Made by a program: the position numbers and the translations under genes
Shown: positions 49,501-60,500 of the stretch, in pieces
Layout: each line of letters begins with the position of its first letter
How positions within the stretch are numbered: position 1 is the stretch's first letter
Notes under the pieces: model-generated
What the model saw: only the letters and a program-made list of their open reading frames with translations
Told to the model about the DNA's origin: nothing
Databases searched by the model: none
From: Macrophomina tecta
Taxonomy: Eukaryota; Ascomycota; Dothideomycetes; Botryosphaeriales; Botryosphaeriaceae
Direction of reading: 5' to 3'
Length of the DNA stretch: 64,000 nucleotides
Assembly: GCA_024180945.1 (NCBI GenBank)
Contig: JAKSGN010000037.1
Coordinates: forward strand, 1,865,501 to 1,929,500

Positions 49501-51830
49501 TAATAATTAAGTATTCTAAATGCTCTAATACGCTGTTCTACTAAGGGGTATATAGAGCTAATACTTTATAGGTAACTCCCTACTACTTAAGCTACTACTT
49601 AAAGGCTTATATAAGCGATACTTCTCTATCTAATCTAAGAAAGGCTACTAATTTACTAAATCTTATCTTAATTATTTAGATAATATTAAGAAGGTGCTAG
49701 GTATACTTATTCTTAGTTATATAAGTAACTATAAAAGTAAATTTAGTAGAAGCATATTTAAGATATATAATCTATTAGTAGCCATTATTAGCTCGTATTA
49801 TATATATTAAGTTAAATAAGACTTAAAAGAATACTTCTTCTAATAATTTCTCTAGTTATATAGATCGAGAGATCTGCTATTATACCTTAGTATATACGTA
49901 TATATTATAGTAATTAGGTAACTACTAATTAGTAATTATAGCTTCTTATACTATCTATAATAAGGCTCGAATAGCTCTTTAGCCTATATATATAAAGATT
50001 TTATACTATTATATAACTAGTAACGAGCGATTAGTAACGTTAGATACTATAGCTAGTAGATTATCTACTTCCTTATATTTTATAAAGAAGTAGTTTTGGG
50101 CGAAGATTAGATAGGCTATAATAAAGTCCTCTAAGTAGAGATATATATGTTTTATATCTAACTTAATTCTCTTTTCTCTTATCTTAGTAATAGAGATAAG
50201 GTTTACTATAAATAAGAATACGTAGACTACGTCTATAAGCTTAATAGTACGTAGGCCCTTATAGTTAGTAGTATATACTAGTGCCTTACTAAATAACTCG
50301 ATCTTAACTATAGAGTTTTCTAATATAATATAGTTATCTAACCCTACGTTTCTTATTTTAGTGTAGTGATTCTTTATATATTAATTATAGATATGGTGTG
50401 TTGTGCTAGTATTAGTAATCTATAAGAGATTAAGAGTTATAGGCCTTAAAATACGTTATATATTAAATAATAAGGTAACTATAGCTAGAAAGAATAATAT
50501 TTTCTTATCTTCTTTACCTAGTTTTAGCTCTTATTTCTTTTAAGGAGTATTATCCTACTTCTTCTAGCTTTAACCGTGATTTTAGCTATTTTTAAACCGT
50601 TTAATAGAGCGTTTAACTCTTCTCTTAATCTATAGATTCTTAAGTATCTTATTAACCTTATCTTAAACCTCCTAGTTTAGTATCTAATCTACTAGTCTAG
50701 CCTCTGGATTGTAATATCTATATTTATCGTAGTAGTAATTTTCGCTATATAAGTAGGCGGGTAGCTTTCTTTCCTACTTCTTATTTCTTAGTAAAGTAGT
50801 AAAGGCTACTTTAGTAGCCTTTAAATTCTTAGCCGTATTTTAGCGTAAGTAGTTTCGGTAGTCGATAATTAGATTATAAAGCGACTTAGTAAGCTTATTA
50901 TCCTAGAGCTTAATCTTATAGGCGGAGGCCTAGTAGGTATTAAGAGGGGTAAGCACCTTAAAAAAGACGACCTTGCCTCGATTACCTATAATCTTTAGAA
51001 GTTCGAGCTTTTCTACCTTAAACAAAGTCTCTTTCTATTATAAAAGCTATTTATTAATATTTTAACTACTTAGAGGCTTCTTAAGCTAGCGAAGCTTATT
51101 AATAATAAGTTCTTTCTAAGTCTTCTTTATTAGTTAGAGCCGCGCCTTAAGCGCTATAAGCTAAGAATAGGTGTACAAATCGCCCCTAAGCTTATTTAGA
51201 ATTAGAAGTAGTAATAGGCTTACTAAATCCTTAATAATCGTTAAAAGATTATTAATTTTCTTTTTTAGCTTCTCGTACTTAACTAGGCTTCTCTCGTACG
51301 CCCTGATTTATATTTTATAGTGCTCTTAGGCTTATTATTAATTTAGATTAGAGGCTAGTAGCTCTTAAACCTTAACTAGTTTAGTTAGTTAAGTAGGTTT
51401 CTTAGGCTTCGATAGATTAATATACTTAAATATCTCGTATTTCTTAGCTCTTAATTAGATAATAAAGTACTATATATCCCAATTATCGGCTATCTTTAAG
51501 ACAACGATAGGCTTAGAAGACGTTATAGCGTAGTTTTATATTACGTCAATTTGCGTTATGTGCTAAAGTAGGCATAGGTAAATTACTAAAGTAGATAGTA
51601 GGCGTAAGGCTAATAAATAAGCCGTTACTTAAAAGTATTACTCTAAGGTAGTGGTAAAGTGCTACGCTTTAGGTAATAAAAAGGCGTATTATAGGAGGTA
51701 ACTAAAGTCCTTCGTTATAGAACACGTATAGTAAAAGAGTACTAAGAATAAACGTTCGAATACCACGAAACGCTCGGAATAGTATAATAAGATACTAGGG
51801 AGGATGGCTTAGACTACGAAAAGTACCTAA
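46510..51830 (-). pseudogene. Copia-2 gag-pol remnant
   Basis: It is collinear with copia-1: integrase box (YTP..NSVLEHLE, about 49,555-49,515), RT (YVDD region near 47,825-47,790; ALYGLKQ region near 47,950) and RNase H (about 47,370-47,100). It has RIP stops throughout. Near 46,500-46,530 some CA/TG steps remain. Confidence 0.8.
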
Positions 51831-51832
51831 GA

Positions 51833-51850
51833 CGCATCCGGGCTTATAAC
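51833..51850 (-). promoter_or_regulatory. Primer binding site of copia-2
   Basis: The plus-strand sequence CGCATCCGGGCTTATAAC lies directly before the LTR. It fits the anticodon arm of initiator tRNA-Met (GGGCTCATAAC) apart from one RIP-type C to T change. It agrees with copia-1 and supports half-tRNA priming. Confidence 0.7.
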
Positions 51851-51962
51851 TATTAGAATAAGTAGTATACCGGTTTATTTAATAGTAAATAGAATGAATT
51901 AGTATATCTAGTAGAGAAAGGCCGTACGGGCTTTTCTTATACCTATCCTACCTACTAGGGTG

Positions 51963-52573
51963 TGTTAAATATTAATAAGTAAGCTTATATAAGCGTAGCT
52001 TATTAATATATTACCTTAGGTATTAGAATACTACCTAAGGTATATAACGAATATACCTCGGAGTTATAGTAGTGGTAAACTACGGTGGCAAACCACGGTA
52101 GCAAACTAAGATAGTAAAATTCGCCACCCCACTTCACTAACTAATAACTAAACGGGTATAGCCCCTACTAAAATTCCTTTTATATATTATAAAAGTTCAA
52201 TCATTTCCAATTATTATAATATAAAAATTATATAAAATAGATAAGAATTAGGGCTAGAATCTTATTCCTTATAAATCAACCTCGTTGGATTTCTAATACA
52301 GTATATCTAGAAGAATCTATTTATATAAGAAATACCTATATATAAAGAACTTCAGATAGTACCGTAGTTCCGCTCTTTAAGACGCGCAATACTTATAAAT
52401 GGGATATAGACTAATAAAGGCTTTATTTTATCTTTTACCTTCTCTTTTATCTTTCTTTATTAAATCTCCTACCTACTTCTCTCTTAGAGAGTTATCTCCT
52501 TCCGACTGCTTACTAGGCTATATTATTTATAATATAGCTTAGTAATCCTCCACCCAAGCCTCAGCGCTTTATA
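51963..52573 (+). mobile_element. RIP-escaped solo LTR (611 bp) inside the copia-2 LTR
   Basis: Perfect GGGTG copies lie at 51,958-51,962 and 52,574-52,578. It starts TGTTAAAT and ends TTTATA. CA and TG are common, unlike everything around it, so it arrived after the main RIP wave or was too short or single-copy to be hit. The 5' part carries two hairpins: ATTAATAAG/CTTATTAAT (51,971-52,007) and a perfect 11-bp TACCTTAGGTA/TACCTAAGGTA (52,012-52,042). GGTxGCAAACxAC-like repeats lie at 52,074-52,107, and a promoter-like TATATATTATAAAAG near 52,180. No related copy is seen in this window. Confidence 0.8.
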
Positions 52574-53624
52574 GGGTGAAATAGGTATGTAACTTACTTA
52601 CCTACTAAGATAGATGTATAATGAGTATAAGACATAACTAAATCTAAAACACTACTAAATTAAATATTCTAATATATAGATTACTAGAAGAGCTTATATT
52701 AGATAGAGATTAGCTATTTATATTTTAATTCTAGTAGACTCTTATCTATTAGCTTAGAGCTAAGTATAAGTTCTTAACTATAGTATACTCTTAAATAGAC
52801 AAATAGATAGAATAAATAAATTAGATACTAAAATAGTACTTATACTACTACCTTAATTACGTATAAGGTAATTAGGTCGAGCTACTACTACTCGTATAAT
52901 TCGTGTATAATAGCTTAAAAGCATTAGCTATATAAGAATCTCTATTCTATACTAACTATAATTATAAGTCTATAGCTTATAAAGAGCTAATACTAAGTAA
53001 ATTCCTAGTCTAAAAAGAAATTCTTGAAGTAGACTAGCTAAAGATACTCTATAAATAACTATACCTAGATCTTAAATTTATAGCCCTATAAATAGATAAA
53101 TACTATAATAGACGATACTAAGAGGTACTAAAGCTAAAAGAAAGAAATAAAATTTATCTTCTTAAAAAAAATATTAAGATAAAATAGCCGAATAATAAAT
53201 TAGACTTTAAAAAAAATTAGACTATTTAGAATTAAAGAATAGATTAGAAAGATTAATTTCTATCTTAGATTATCTAATACTATATAGATATACTTTATAT
53301 TTCACATCTTACTCCTTAAACTAGTATAGGAAAACGCTATACTATTATACTAAATAAAAGAAATACTACTAGAAAATCTAAATACTAATAAAAATATAGA
53401 CTAAAATATAAAATAGATTCTAGATAGCAGCTATATTAATAATTAGTTTAGATATCTTCTTAAATAGAAAAAAAACTAGAATAATACCTAAAAACTACTA
53501 AAACTTAATAACTATTAAGAATTTATTAATAAGTTTTATTACTAAAATCTAGATCGACTAATACTACCGACTCGTTATATATAAAGAATCCGAAATTAAA
53601 GTTAAAAAATGAAGATAACTACAC

Positions 53625-54261
53625 CTAGTTAAGTAGACTAGAATTTTTAAGAGACGTAAAACCTAAACTAATACTAAAAGACCTAATAGACTAGAGTAAC
53701 TCTATAGTATTATTAGCTAAGATATCGCTATATAAATACTTTAGCGATTACTTCTTCTTAGTATTTTTAGGGTAATAAAATTTCTAGCCTCGTAAGTAGA
53801 TTTAATATAATTAAGCTTCTTTAACTTTTTTATAGTTATAGCCTTCTTTAAAAGTATTAAATAAGTATAATACTTTAAAAGATCTTCTTACTTCTCTAAA
53901 TAAGATAAACGGGCTATTATAGTCTATATAGCCTTATAAGCTTTCTTCTAATCTATATATACTTTAGTATATACTTAATTAAGATAGTTAACTAAGAATA
54001 AATATTAGTAATAGTAAAAAATAATAGAAGAGAAGTATATAATCTATAGTATTAAGATCTTTTCTATTATAAGTAGTCTATCTACGGTGCGTATACTTTC
54101 TATAGCTGAGAAGAACTCTTAATATCTATCTAATATTCTATAGACTTATCCTTAGAGGCTAGAAGTAAATAAAAAGAATAAAAAATAAATATTATATAAT
54201 TCTTATAATTAATATGCTTATCTAAAAGAATCTATTTAGTATATTTATATTTTAGAGGTAT
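53625..54261 (-). pseudogene. Antisense gene of family A, copy 3
   Basis: The layout matches copy 1: ATA start at 54,261, an intron ending at 53,992 (CTATTACTAAT, then TATTCTTAG) and a TAG at 53,625-53,627. Exon lengths (about 221 and 367 nt) differ from the other copies by indels, so this is the most decayed copy. Confidence 0.5.
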
Positions 54262-54362
54262 TATAAAGCTTTACTAAAGAAAAGAAAAAAAGAATAAAGA
54301 AAACCTAAGATATAAATAAATAAATAAATCTTTAGACTAAAGATTCTTAAGAGAAGAAGTAG

Positions 54363-55059
54363 TATTCTAAACTCTAAAGAAATAAAGACTTTATAACCCT
54401 ATAAATAGAAAGCCCATATAGAAAAAGATATTATAGAAGCTAAGAACTCGTATAAATAGTAGAGCTATAATACTAGCGCACCCGTATAGGAAAAATAGCC
54501 TCGTGGAAAAATAGTACGTATAGACCTAAGTAAGATAGTAGTAAAAGCCCGTATAAAAATAATATCTACGCGATATAGTAAGACCACGGAAATACTAACT
54601 AGATTAAACTTTTATAGAAAAAGAATATCTCTAAAAAAAGAATTATAAATCCTAGAAACTAGCTTCAGGCTAAGAGAAATAAATAAGAAAAAGTTAAATA
54701 ACTTATATAGTCTAAGAAATAATAGTCTAGTAGTATAATACTCTCTTAACTAATATAAAAGTTAGATTCTAGAAAATAGACCTTAGCGCCTAAATTATAT
54801 AAAATCTACTGAGCTTACTAGATAATAAAAAATTATAATTATTCTCTACTATATATAGATAATAAGAGATAATAACTATTCTCTACTATCTATAGATTAT
54901 TATAAATCTTATATAGTATATAGATATACTTCTTAGATAGTACTTTAATCTTTATAGTTAACTTAAAGTTCTAATATAACTCTATTAGAGGTAATAAGCC
55001 TAATACGTATTACGTACTAATATATTATATAATTACTACTATTATTTTAATTCTTTATT
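54363..55059 (+). repeat. Family A3 3' LTR, truncated
   Basis: It follows a purine tract and starts TATTCTAAAC. It keeps the LTR sequence up to AATTCTTTAT and lacks the terminal ~85 bp with the hairpin, where the next repeat begins. Confidence 0.8.
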
Positions 55060-55984
55060 TATTACGCCGTTACTCTTTCTAGGGGAGGTCGGGCGTATTA
55101 TCGAGTAGCGTAGGTTTTTAGGAGATAATAGCAGTAGGTAAGAAAAAATTATATATAATATTAGAATAAGAATTAATTAATAAGTTAACTATAGAGGTCC
55201 TATCTACTATAAATAGGTATACTCTATATACTATAGAAAATAGTAGTTATAACCGCTAGCTATAACTGCGGTAGTTCTAGTAGTTAGGTTAAGTAGTTAG
55301 GCCTTAGCGTTATAACTATAGTATTATTACTAAGTTATTAAAATAGTTATAGGTGTCTTATATCTTAGCTATATTATACTAGTAGATTTAATTTTTTTTT
55401 TAGCTTAGTACTTCTTCTTCTTTTTTTCTTACTACGCTATAATACTATTCTTCTTCTAGATAGCTTTTAGCCTAAAAGCTTTTATAAGATAGTCTTTTTA
55501 CTAATTTCTTTATTTTCTTAGTCGCGTATAATATTATTAGCGCGAACCCTTTATCGTTATAACTAGGCTTAATATATTTAATCTTAGAGGTACTCTACTA
55601 ATATTTCCTATAGATGCTATATAAAGTATAAAGAGCTAAGTTATATTTTTATAAATTTTTATTCGGCGTATACTTATTATACCTCGGTAGGTTATACTTC
55701 TTACGACGTAATAGCGAGTTCTCTAAATATCGAATATAAGTTATTCTTATAATTTCTTAATAGATTATTAACTAGTCTTCTAGTTTACTATCTAAATAAG
55801 GTTTATAAGGACTTACTTTACTACCTTAAAGCGACTAAAGATTAGATAGCTACTAAAGAGACTAGGGCTAACGCTACTATAAAGGCTACTAATCGGGCTA
55901 TAAAGACTATAACTATAGTAGCATATAAGATATAAGCGGCCGCTTATTATTTTTAAAACGCTTAGTAGAAAAAGCGTTAATTAC
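55060..55984 (+). mobile_element. Unclassified repeat E, shares its end with family C
   Basis: The first ~185 bp (from TATTACGCCGTTACTC) match 10,215-10,395. The rest is unrelated to other repeats here. On the plus strand about 55,630-55,935 reads as ~100 codons with only RIP-type stops (pieces INFYSAYTYYTS, SSLNIEYKLFL, VYKDLLYYLKATKD, TKETRANATIKATNRAIK), ending in a basic tail, so it was probably protein-coding. I do not recognise the family. It may continue beyond the A4 insertion, outside the window. Confidence 0.5.
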
Positions 55985-56771
55985 TATAATAGTAGCCTCT
56001 TCTACTAGGCTTTAGAATCGCCTAGTAGGGTTAGATAGCTAAAGGGTTTATCTTAAAGAATAAGAAAAGGGTAAAAAATTAGAATAATAGTAGTAATTAT
56101 ATAATATATTAGTACGCGGTACGCGTTAGGCTTATTACCTCTAATAGGGTTATATTAAAACTTTAAGTTAACTATAAAGATTAAAGTACTATCTAAGAAG
56201 TATATCTATATACTATAAAAAAGCTATAATAATCTATAGATTAAGACGACTATTAGATTAGTTATAGTATTAGATTATTCTAAGGGTTAGATCTTTACTA
56301 AGGCTTCTAATCTATAAGTAGGTCGGATAGACTATACGTAACTTAGGCACTAATACTTATTTTCTAAAATCTAACTTCTATATTAGTTAAGAAAATATTC
56401 TACTACTAGACTATTATTTCTTAGATTATATAAGTTATCTAACTTTATTTTATTCGTTTCTCTAGTCTAAAGTCGACTTCTAGAATTTATAATCTCTCTC
56501 TTATAGGTATTCTTTTCCTACGGGAGTTTAATCTAGTTAGTATTTCTATAGTCTTACTATACTACGTAGGTATTACTCTTATACGGACTTCTATTACTAT
56601 CTTATTTAGGCCTATATATACCGTCTTTTCTTAAGGCTAGTTTTCCTATACGGGCGTGCTAGTAGTGCGGCTTTACTATTTTTATAAGTTTCTAGCCCCT
56701 ATAGTGCCTTTTTCCGTACGGGCTTTTCGCCCATAGGGTTATAAAGCCCTTATATCCTAGGGTTCGTAATA
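55985..56771 (-). repeat. Family A4 3' LTR (787 bp)
   Basis: On the plus strand it runs from TATAATAGTAGCC to GGTTCGTAATA, the reverse complement of the other A LTRs. Its middle segment matches LTR2. The hairpin near the left end is kept as CTACTAGGC...GCCTAGTAG. Confidence 0.85.
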
Positions 56772-56875
56772 TTATTCCCTCTCTTAAGGATCTTTAGCTT
56801 AAAGATTTATTCGTTTATTTATATTTTAGGTTTCTCTTATCGTTTTATTTTTTTTTCTTATAAGTCTTTCCTATA

Positions 56876-57555
56876 ATACCTTCTAAACGTAAGCGTGATA
56901 AGTAGTAGGTTAAGCGTAAGTTTTTTAGTATAAAGATTAATTCTTTATATACGCTTCTAAACCTTAATATATCGATTCCTTATACTCGGTGTCTTTTATT
57001 AGAGAAGAAGGGTAAGCCCGTAATATATTATATTACTCTAGGATATTTACGCTATAGGAAGTATGCCTATCGTAGTAATACCTACTATAATACTAATAGC
57101 GTAGAGAAGAGTAATTATAAGTTTCTTCTATCTTTTTCTAACTAGTTCTAACTTCTTTTTTTTTAGTTATTCGTTTCGAGCGTACTATTATGAAGGTTAT
57201 CGCTAATAAGATAGAGGCTTTAAATACTATCTCTAAGCTAATATTCGAGCTATATACTACCTCGTCTCGCTTAGAGTATTTTTATAAGTAGAAGGTTCTA
57301 TTATAGCGTCGTAGTAGCTTAATATTAAATAAGAAGATATAGTCTATTAAGAATCTTAAGAAATTAAATTATCTAAAGGCTACCCGCGAGGCTAGAAGTC
57401 CGATTAACCCTAAAAATACTAAAGAGGAACGATCGCTAAAGCGTTTATATAGCGATACCTTAGCTAATAATATTATAGGGTCGTTCTAGTCTATTAAATC
57501 TCCTAGCATTAGTTTAGGTTCTATGCCTCCCGAGGGTTTTAGTCTAGTTAATTAG
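56876..57555 (+). pseudogene. Antisense gene of family A, copy 4 (best preserved)
   Basis: It runs on the plus strand, opposite to A4 pol. From ATA (former ATG) at 56,876 exon 1 is 241 nt. The intron is 57,117-57,166 (50 bp; donor ATAAGT where TpG to TpA explains loss of GTAAGT, CTAAC branch sites, T9 tract, TTAG acceptor). Exon 2 is 389 nt to TAG at 57,553-57,555. The intron is required: the two open halves are in different frames and splicing joins them exactly. The protein is basic at the start (PSKRKRD). A central part holds RCLLLEKKGKP and RYRKYAYRSN with Tyr at likely former Cys. The C-terminal half is charged and helical (MKVIANKIEALNTI, NPKNTKEERSLKRLYSDTL). If the TAG is a former Gln codon, the end would be TGA at 57,559-57,561. 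The function is unknown. Confidence 0.75.
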
Positions 57556-57586
57556 GTGTGATTGTTTTTATTTTCTAACTTTAATT

Positions 57587-60500
57587 TTAGATCCTTCGTA
57601 TACGACAAGTCGGCGGTATTAGTTAATTTAGATTTTAGTAATAGAACTTATTAATAAGCTCTTAATAGTTATAGAGTTTTAGTAGTTTCTAGGTATTATC
57701 CTAGTCTCCTTTCTACTTAAGAAGGTATTAGAATTAACTATTAATATAGCCGCTATCTAGGACTTATTCTATATTCTAGTCTATATTTTTATTAGCGTCT
57801 AGATTTTTTAGTAGTATTTCTTTTATTTAGTGTAATAGCGTGGCGTTTTCTAGTACCGGTTCGAGGAGTAAGACGTAAAATATAAGATATATCTATATAG
57901 TATTAGGTAATCTAAGGCGGAAATTAACTTTTCTAATCTATTTTTTAATTTTAAATAGTTCGATTTTCTTAAAGTCTAATTTATTATTCGGCTATTTTAT
58001 CTTAATATTTTTTTTAAGAAGGTAAACTTTATTTCTTTTTTTTAGCTTTAGTGCCTCTTAGTACCGTCTATTATAGTATTTACCTATTTATAGAGCTACG
58101 AATTTAAGATTTAGATATAATTATTCGTAGAGTATTTTTAGCTAGTCTACTTTAAGAATTTCTTTTTAGGCTAGGAATTCACTTAGTATTAGCTCTTTAT
58201 AGGCTATAGGCTTATATCCGTAGTTAGCGTAGAACGGGGACTTTTATATAGCTAATACTTTTAAACTATTATATATAAACTATATAAGTAGTAGTAGCTC
58301 AACCTAGTTATCTTACGCGTAGTTAAGATAGTAGTATAGGTATTATTCTAATATTTAATTCGTTTATTCTATCTATCTATCTATTTAAGGGTATACTATA
58401 GTCGAGAGCTTATACTTAGCTCTAAGCTAGTAGGTAAGAGTCTACTAGAATTAGAATATAAATAACTAATTTCTATCTAATATAAGCTCTTCCGGTAATC
58501 TATAGTTACTAAGAATTATTCTAAGGAATATATAGGCGAGTTCTTCCATATTTACTATCTTAAGGTATAGTAAATAATATACGTACTTTATTATTCTATT
58601 AATAATAACTAGAATTAAGTTATACTTAATCTTAGTAAGTAGTTCTTTTAACTTAGGTAAGTTTATAATAAAGTCTAGTAAGATAGATTACTAAAAATAC
58701 TTCGATATTAATAGCGACTAAAGTAGTTTATAGAGTATATATCTCGCGGCCTTACTTCTAATATAAAGATCGTATTACGAGACTATTCGTTAAATGGTTT
58801 TTCTAAGCCCTAGAAAGTAGTAGCTTTTTATAATTTACTCTATCGTCTTGTCTATTTCTTAATAACTATATACTAGGGCTTTATATATATTCTTTATAAG
58901 CTCTTCCCGTAGTTTAACTAAAACGTAGACTAATTCTAAAAATAGAATTATACTATCTACGTTTCTAGTTACTTAAGAGTTATTATCGAGTTTTTTAATT
59001 TCTTAAGCTATTATATTATTTATATAGGCTTCTTAAATCTTTTACTTCTATTTATTACCTTTAAGGCGTATCGCTAGGGTAAATAGTCTAATTAAGATAA
59101 GCGAGTCGTCTAGTTCTTCTTTAAGCTACGTTTATTCTAGGCTATAAATAAGTATAATCTAACGGCTATAGCTAGCGGGTATAAAAGACCCGTTCTTCTA
59201 CGTATTAAGAATTATAGATTGCGGACCTAGTTTTTCTTTAATATAGTCGGCTCGTTTACTTAGCGTATTTATATATACATTCTTAGATTCCTTTCTATAG
59301 ATAATCTTTATATTATAGAACGCTAGCTTTTTAGCCTACTAAATCTATTAATAGTTTAATTCTTTAGTAGTAGTAAAATATAAGAGGTTCTTATAGTCGT
59401 AGTAAACTATAATCTAATACTTAGCGCCTTTAAGGTAGTATCTCTATTCTTTAAAAGCTATAACTATAGCTAAGAGTTCTTTATTATAAACGTCGTAGTT
59501 CTTCTTAGTAGGTATTATTTTTCTTAAGTAGTAGATAATAGAATATAGTCTATCTTCTTTATTTAGCTAACTAAGTACGGCTTCTATAGTATAGTTTAAA
59601 GTGTCGGTTTCTACCGTAATTAGTAGATCTAGGTTATAGAGCTCTAAAACTAATACTTCTATAAATATTCGCTTTAGTAAGTTAAACGCTCGTTATTATC
59701 TTTCTTTTTATATAAATCTATATTTCTTTTTAGTAATATTAGTTAGAGGTGCCGCTATTTTAGCGTAGTTTATAATAAACTTTTAATAAAAGTTAGTAAA
59801 TCTAAGAAAGAACTATACTTCTTTAATAGTTTATAGTATTAGCTAGTCTCTAATCGCGTCTAGTTTCTTATTATCTATACCGATATATTCTAGAATAATA
59901 ATAAACCCTAGATATTTTATTCTTTATATATACTACTTACTTTTTTCTAAAGCTACTTAGAGGTTTCGCTTATCTAAGGCCTTTAGAACTTTTCTTACGT
60001 ACTTAGTATATTTCTTAAGTGTCTCCGAGTATATTAGAATATTATCTAGGTAAGCTAAGGTAAATATATTTAAATATAAACGTAGAGTATTATTAACTAA
60101 GCTCTAAAAGATAGCTAGTATATTAGTAAGCCTAAAAGATATTACCGTATACTTATAGTATTTAAATCGCGTTCGGAATGCCGTCTTCTATTCTTTATCT
60201 TTCTTAATACGGACTAGGTAGTAACCTTCTTAAAGATCTAATTTTATAAAGAACTTAGCGTTGCGAAGCTTATTCTATAATTTATCAATATGAGGTAGTA
60301 GATATTAATTTTTTATTATAATATTATTTAGTTATCTATAGTTAATATAGAGGTAGAGCTTACTATTCTTTTTTAAAACGAATAGAATAGAGTATTCTAC
60401 TAGCGACTATAAAGGTCGTATATATCCTCGTTCTAGGTTTTTATTAATATATTTCTATAGTACTTTAGCCTCTATCTTAGACAAGGAGTAAATAAGCTTA

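Larger units (their letters stand above)
46290..52674 (-). mobile_element. Ty1/copia element, copy 2 (inside A3 integrase)
   Basis: LTRs are 46,290-46,497 and 51,851-52,674. The second is 208 bp, equal to its partner, once the 611-bp insert and one GGGTG are removed. Target copies TATAG lie at 46,285-46,289 and 52,675-52,679. The internal region is collinear with copia-1 and runs on the minus strand, with the polypurine tract beside the left LTR and the primer site at 51,833-51,850. LTRs are 45 bp shorter than in copia-1, so the two belong to different LTR subtypes. Confidence 0.9.
39677..53600 (+). pseudogene. Family A3 gag-pol remnant
   Basis: The gag region is 39,700-41,138 with a knuckle relic at about 40,790, then 41,932-43,362. 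The protease/RT part runs from 44,106 (INY..LNN at about 44,445; YLDNILIYL at about 44,736). RNase H is near 45,175 (VETNTLDYTIEAIL). The integrase is split by copia-2 at 46,289/52,675, with its C-part to about 53,110. The chromodomain is at about 53,400-53,530. It is more decayed than A1 and A4, and inactive. Confidence 0.8.
38895..55059 (+). mobile_element. Family A chromovirus copy 3, with four later insertions
   Basis: The 5' LTR is 38,895-39,676. The 3' LTR is 54,363-55,059, cut before its last ~85 bp by the next repeat. The body is interrupted by two minus-strand solo LTRs of the same family (41,144-41,926 and 43,368-44,100) and by copia-2 (46,290-52,674), which itself holds a solo LTR. 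Apart from the inserts the order follows A1 from gag to chromodomain and antisense gene. Confidence 0.85.

Noticed and set aside
55060..55984. Repeat E as a DNA transposon with terminal inverted repeats
   Set aside because: No inverse of its first 20 bases is found at its right edge or elsewhere in the window.
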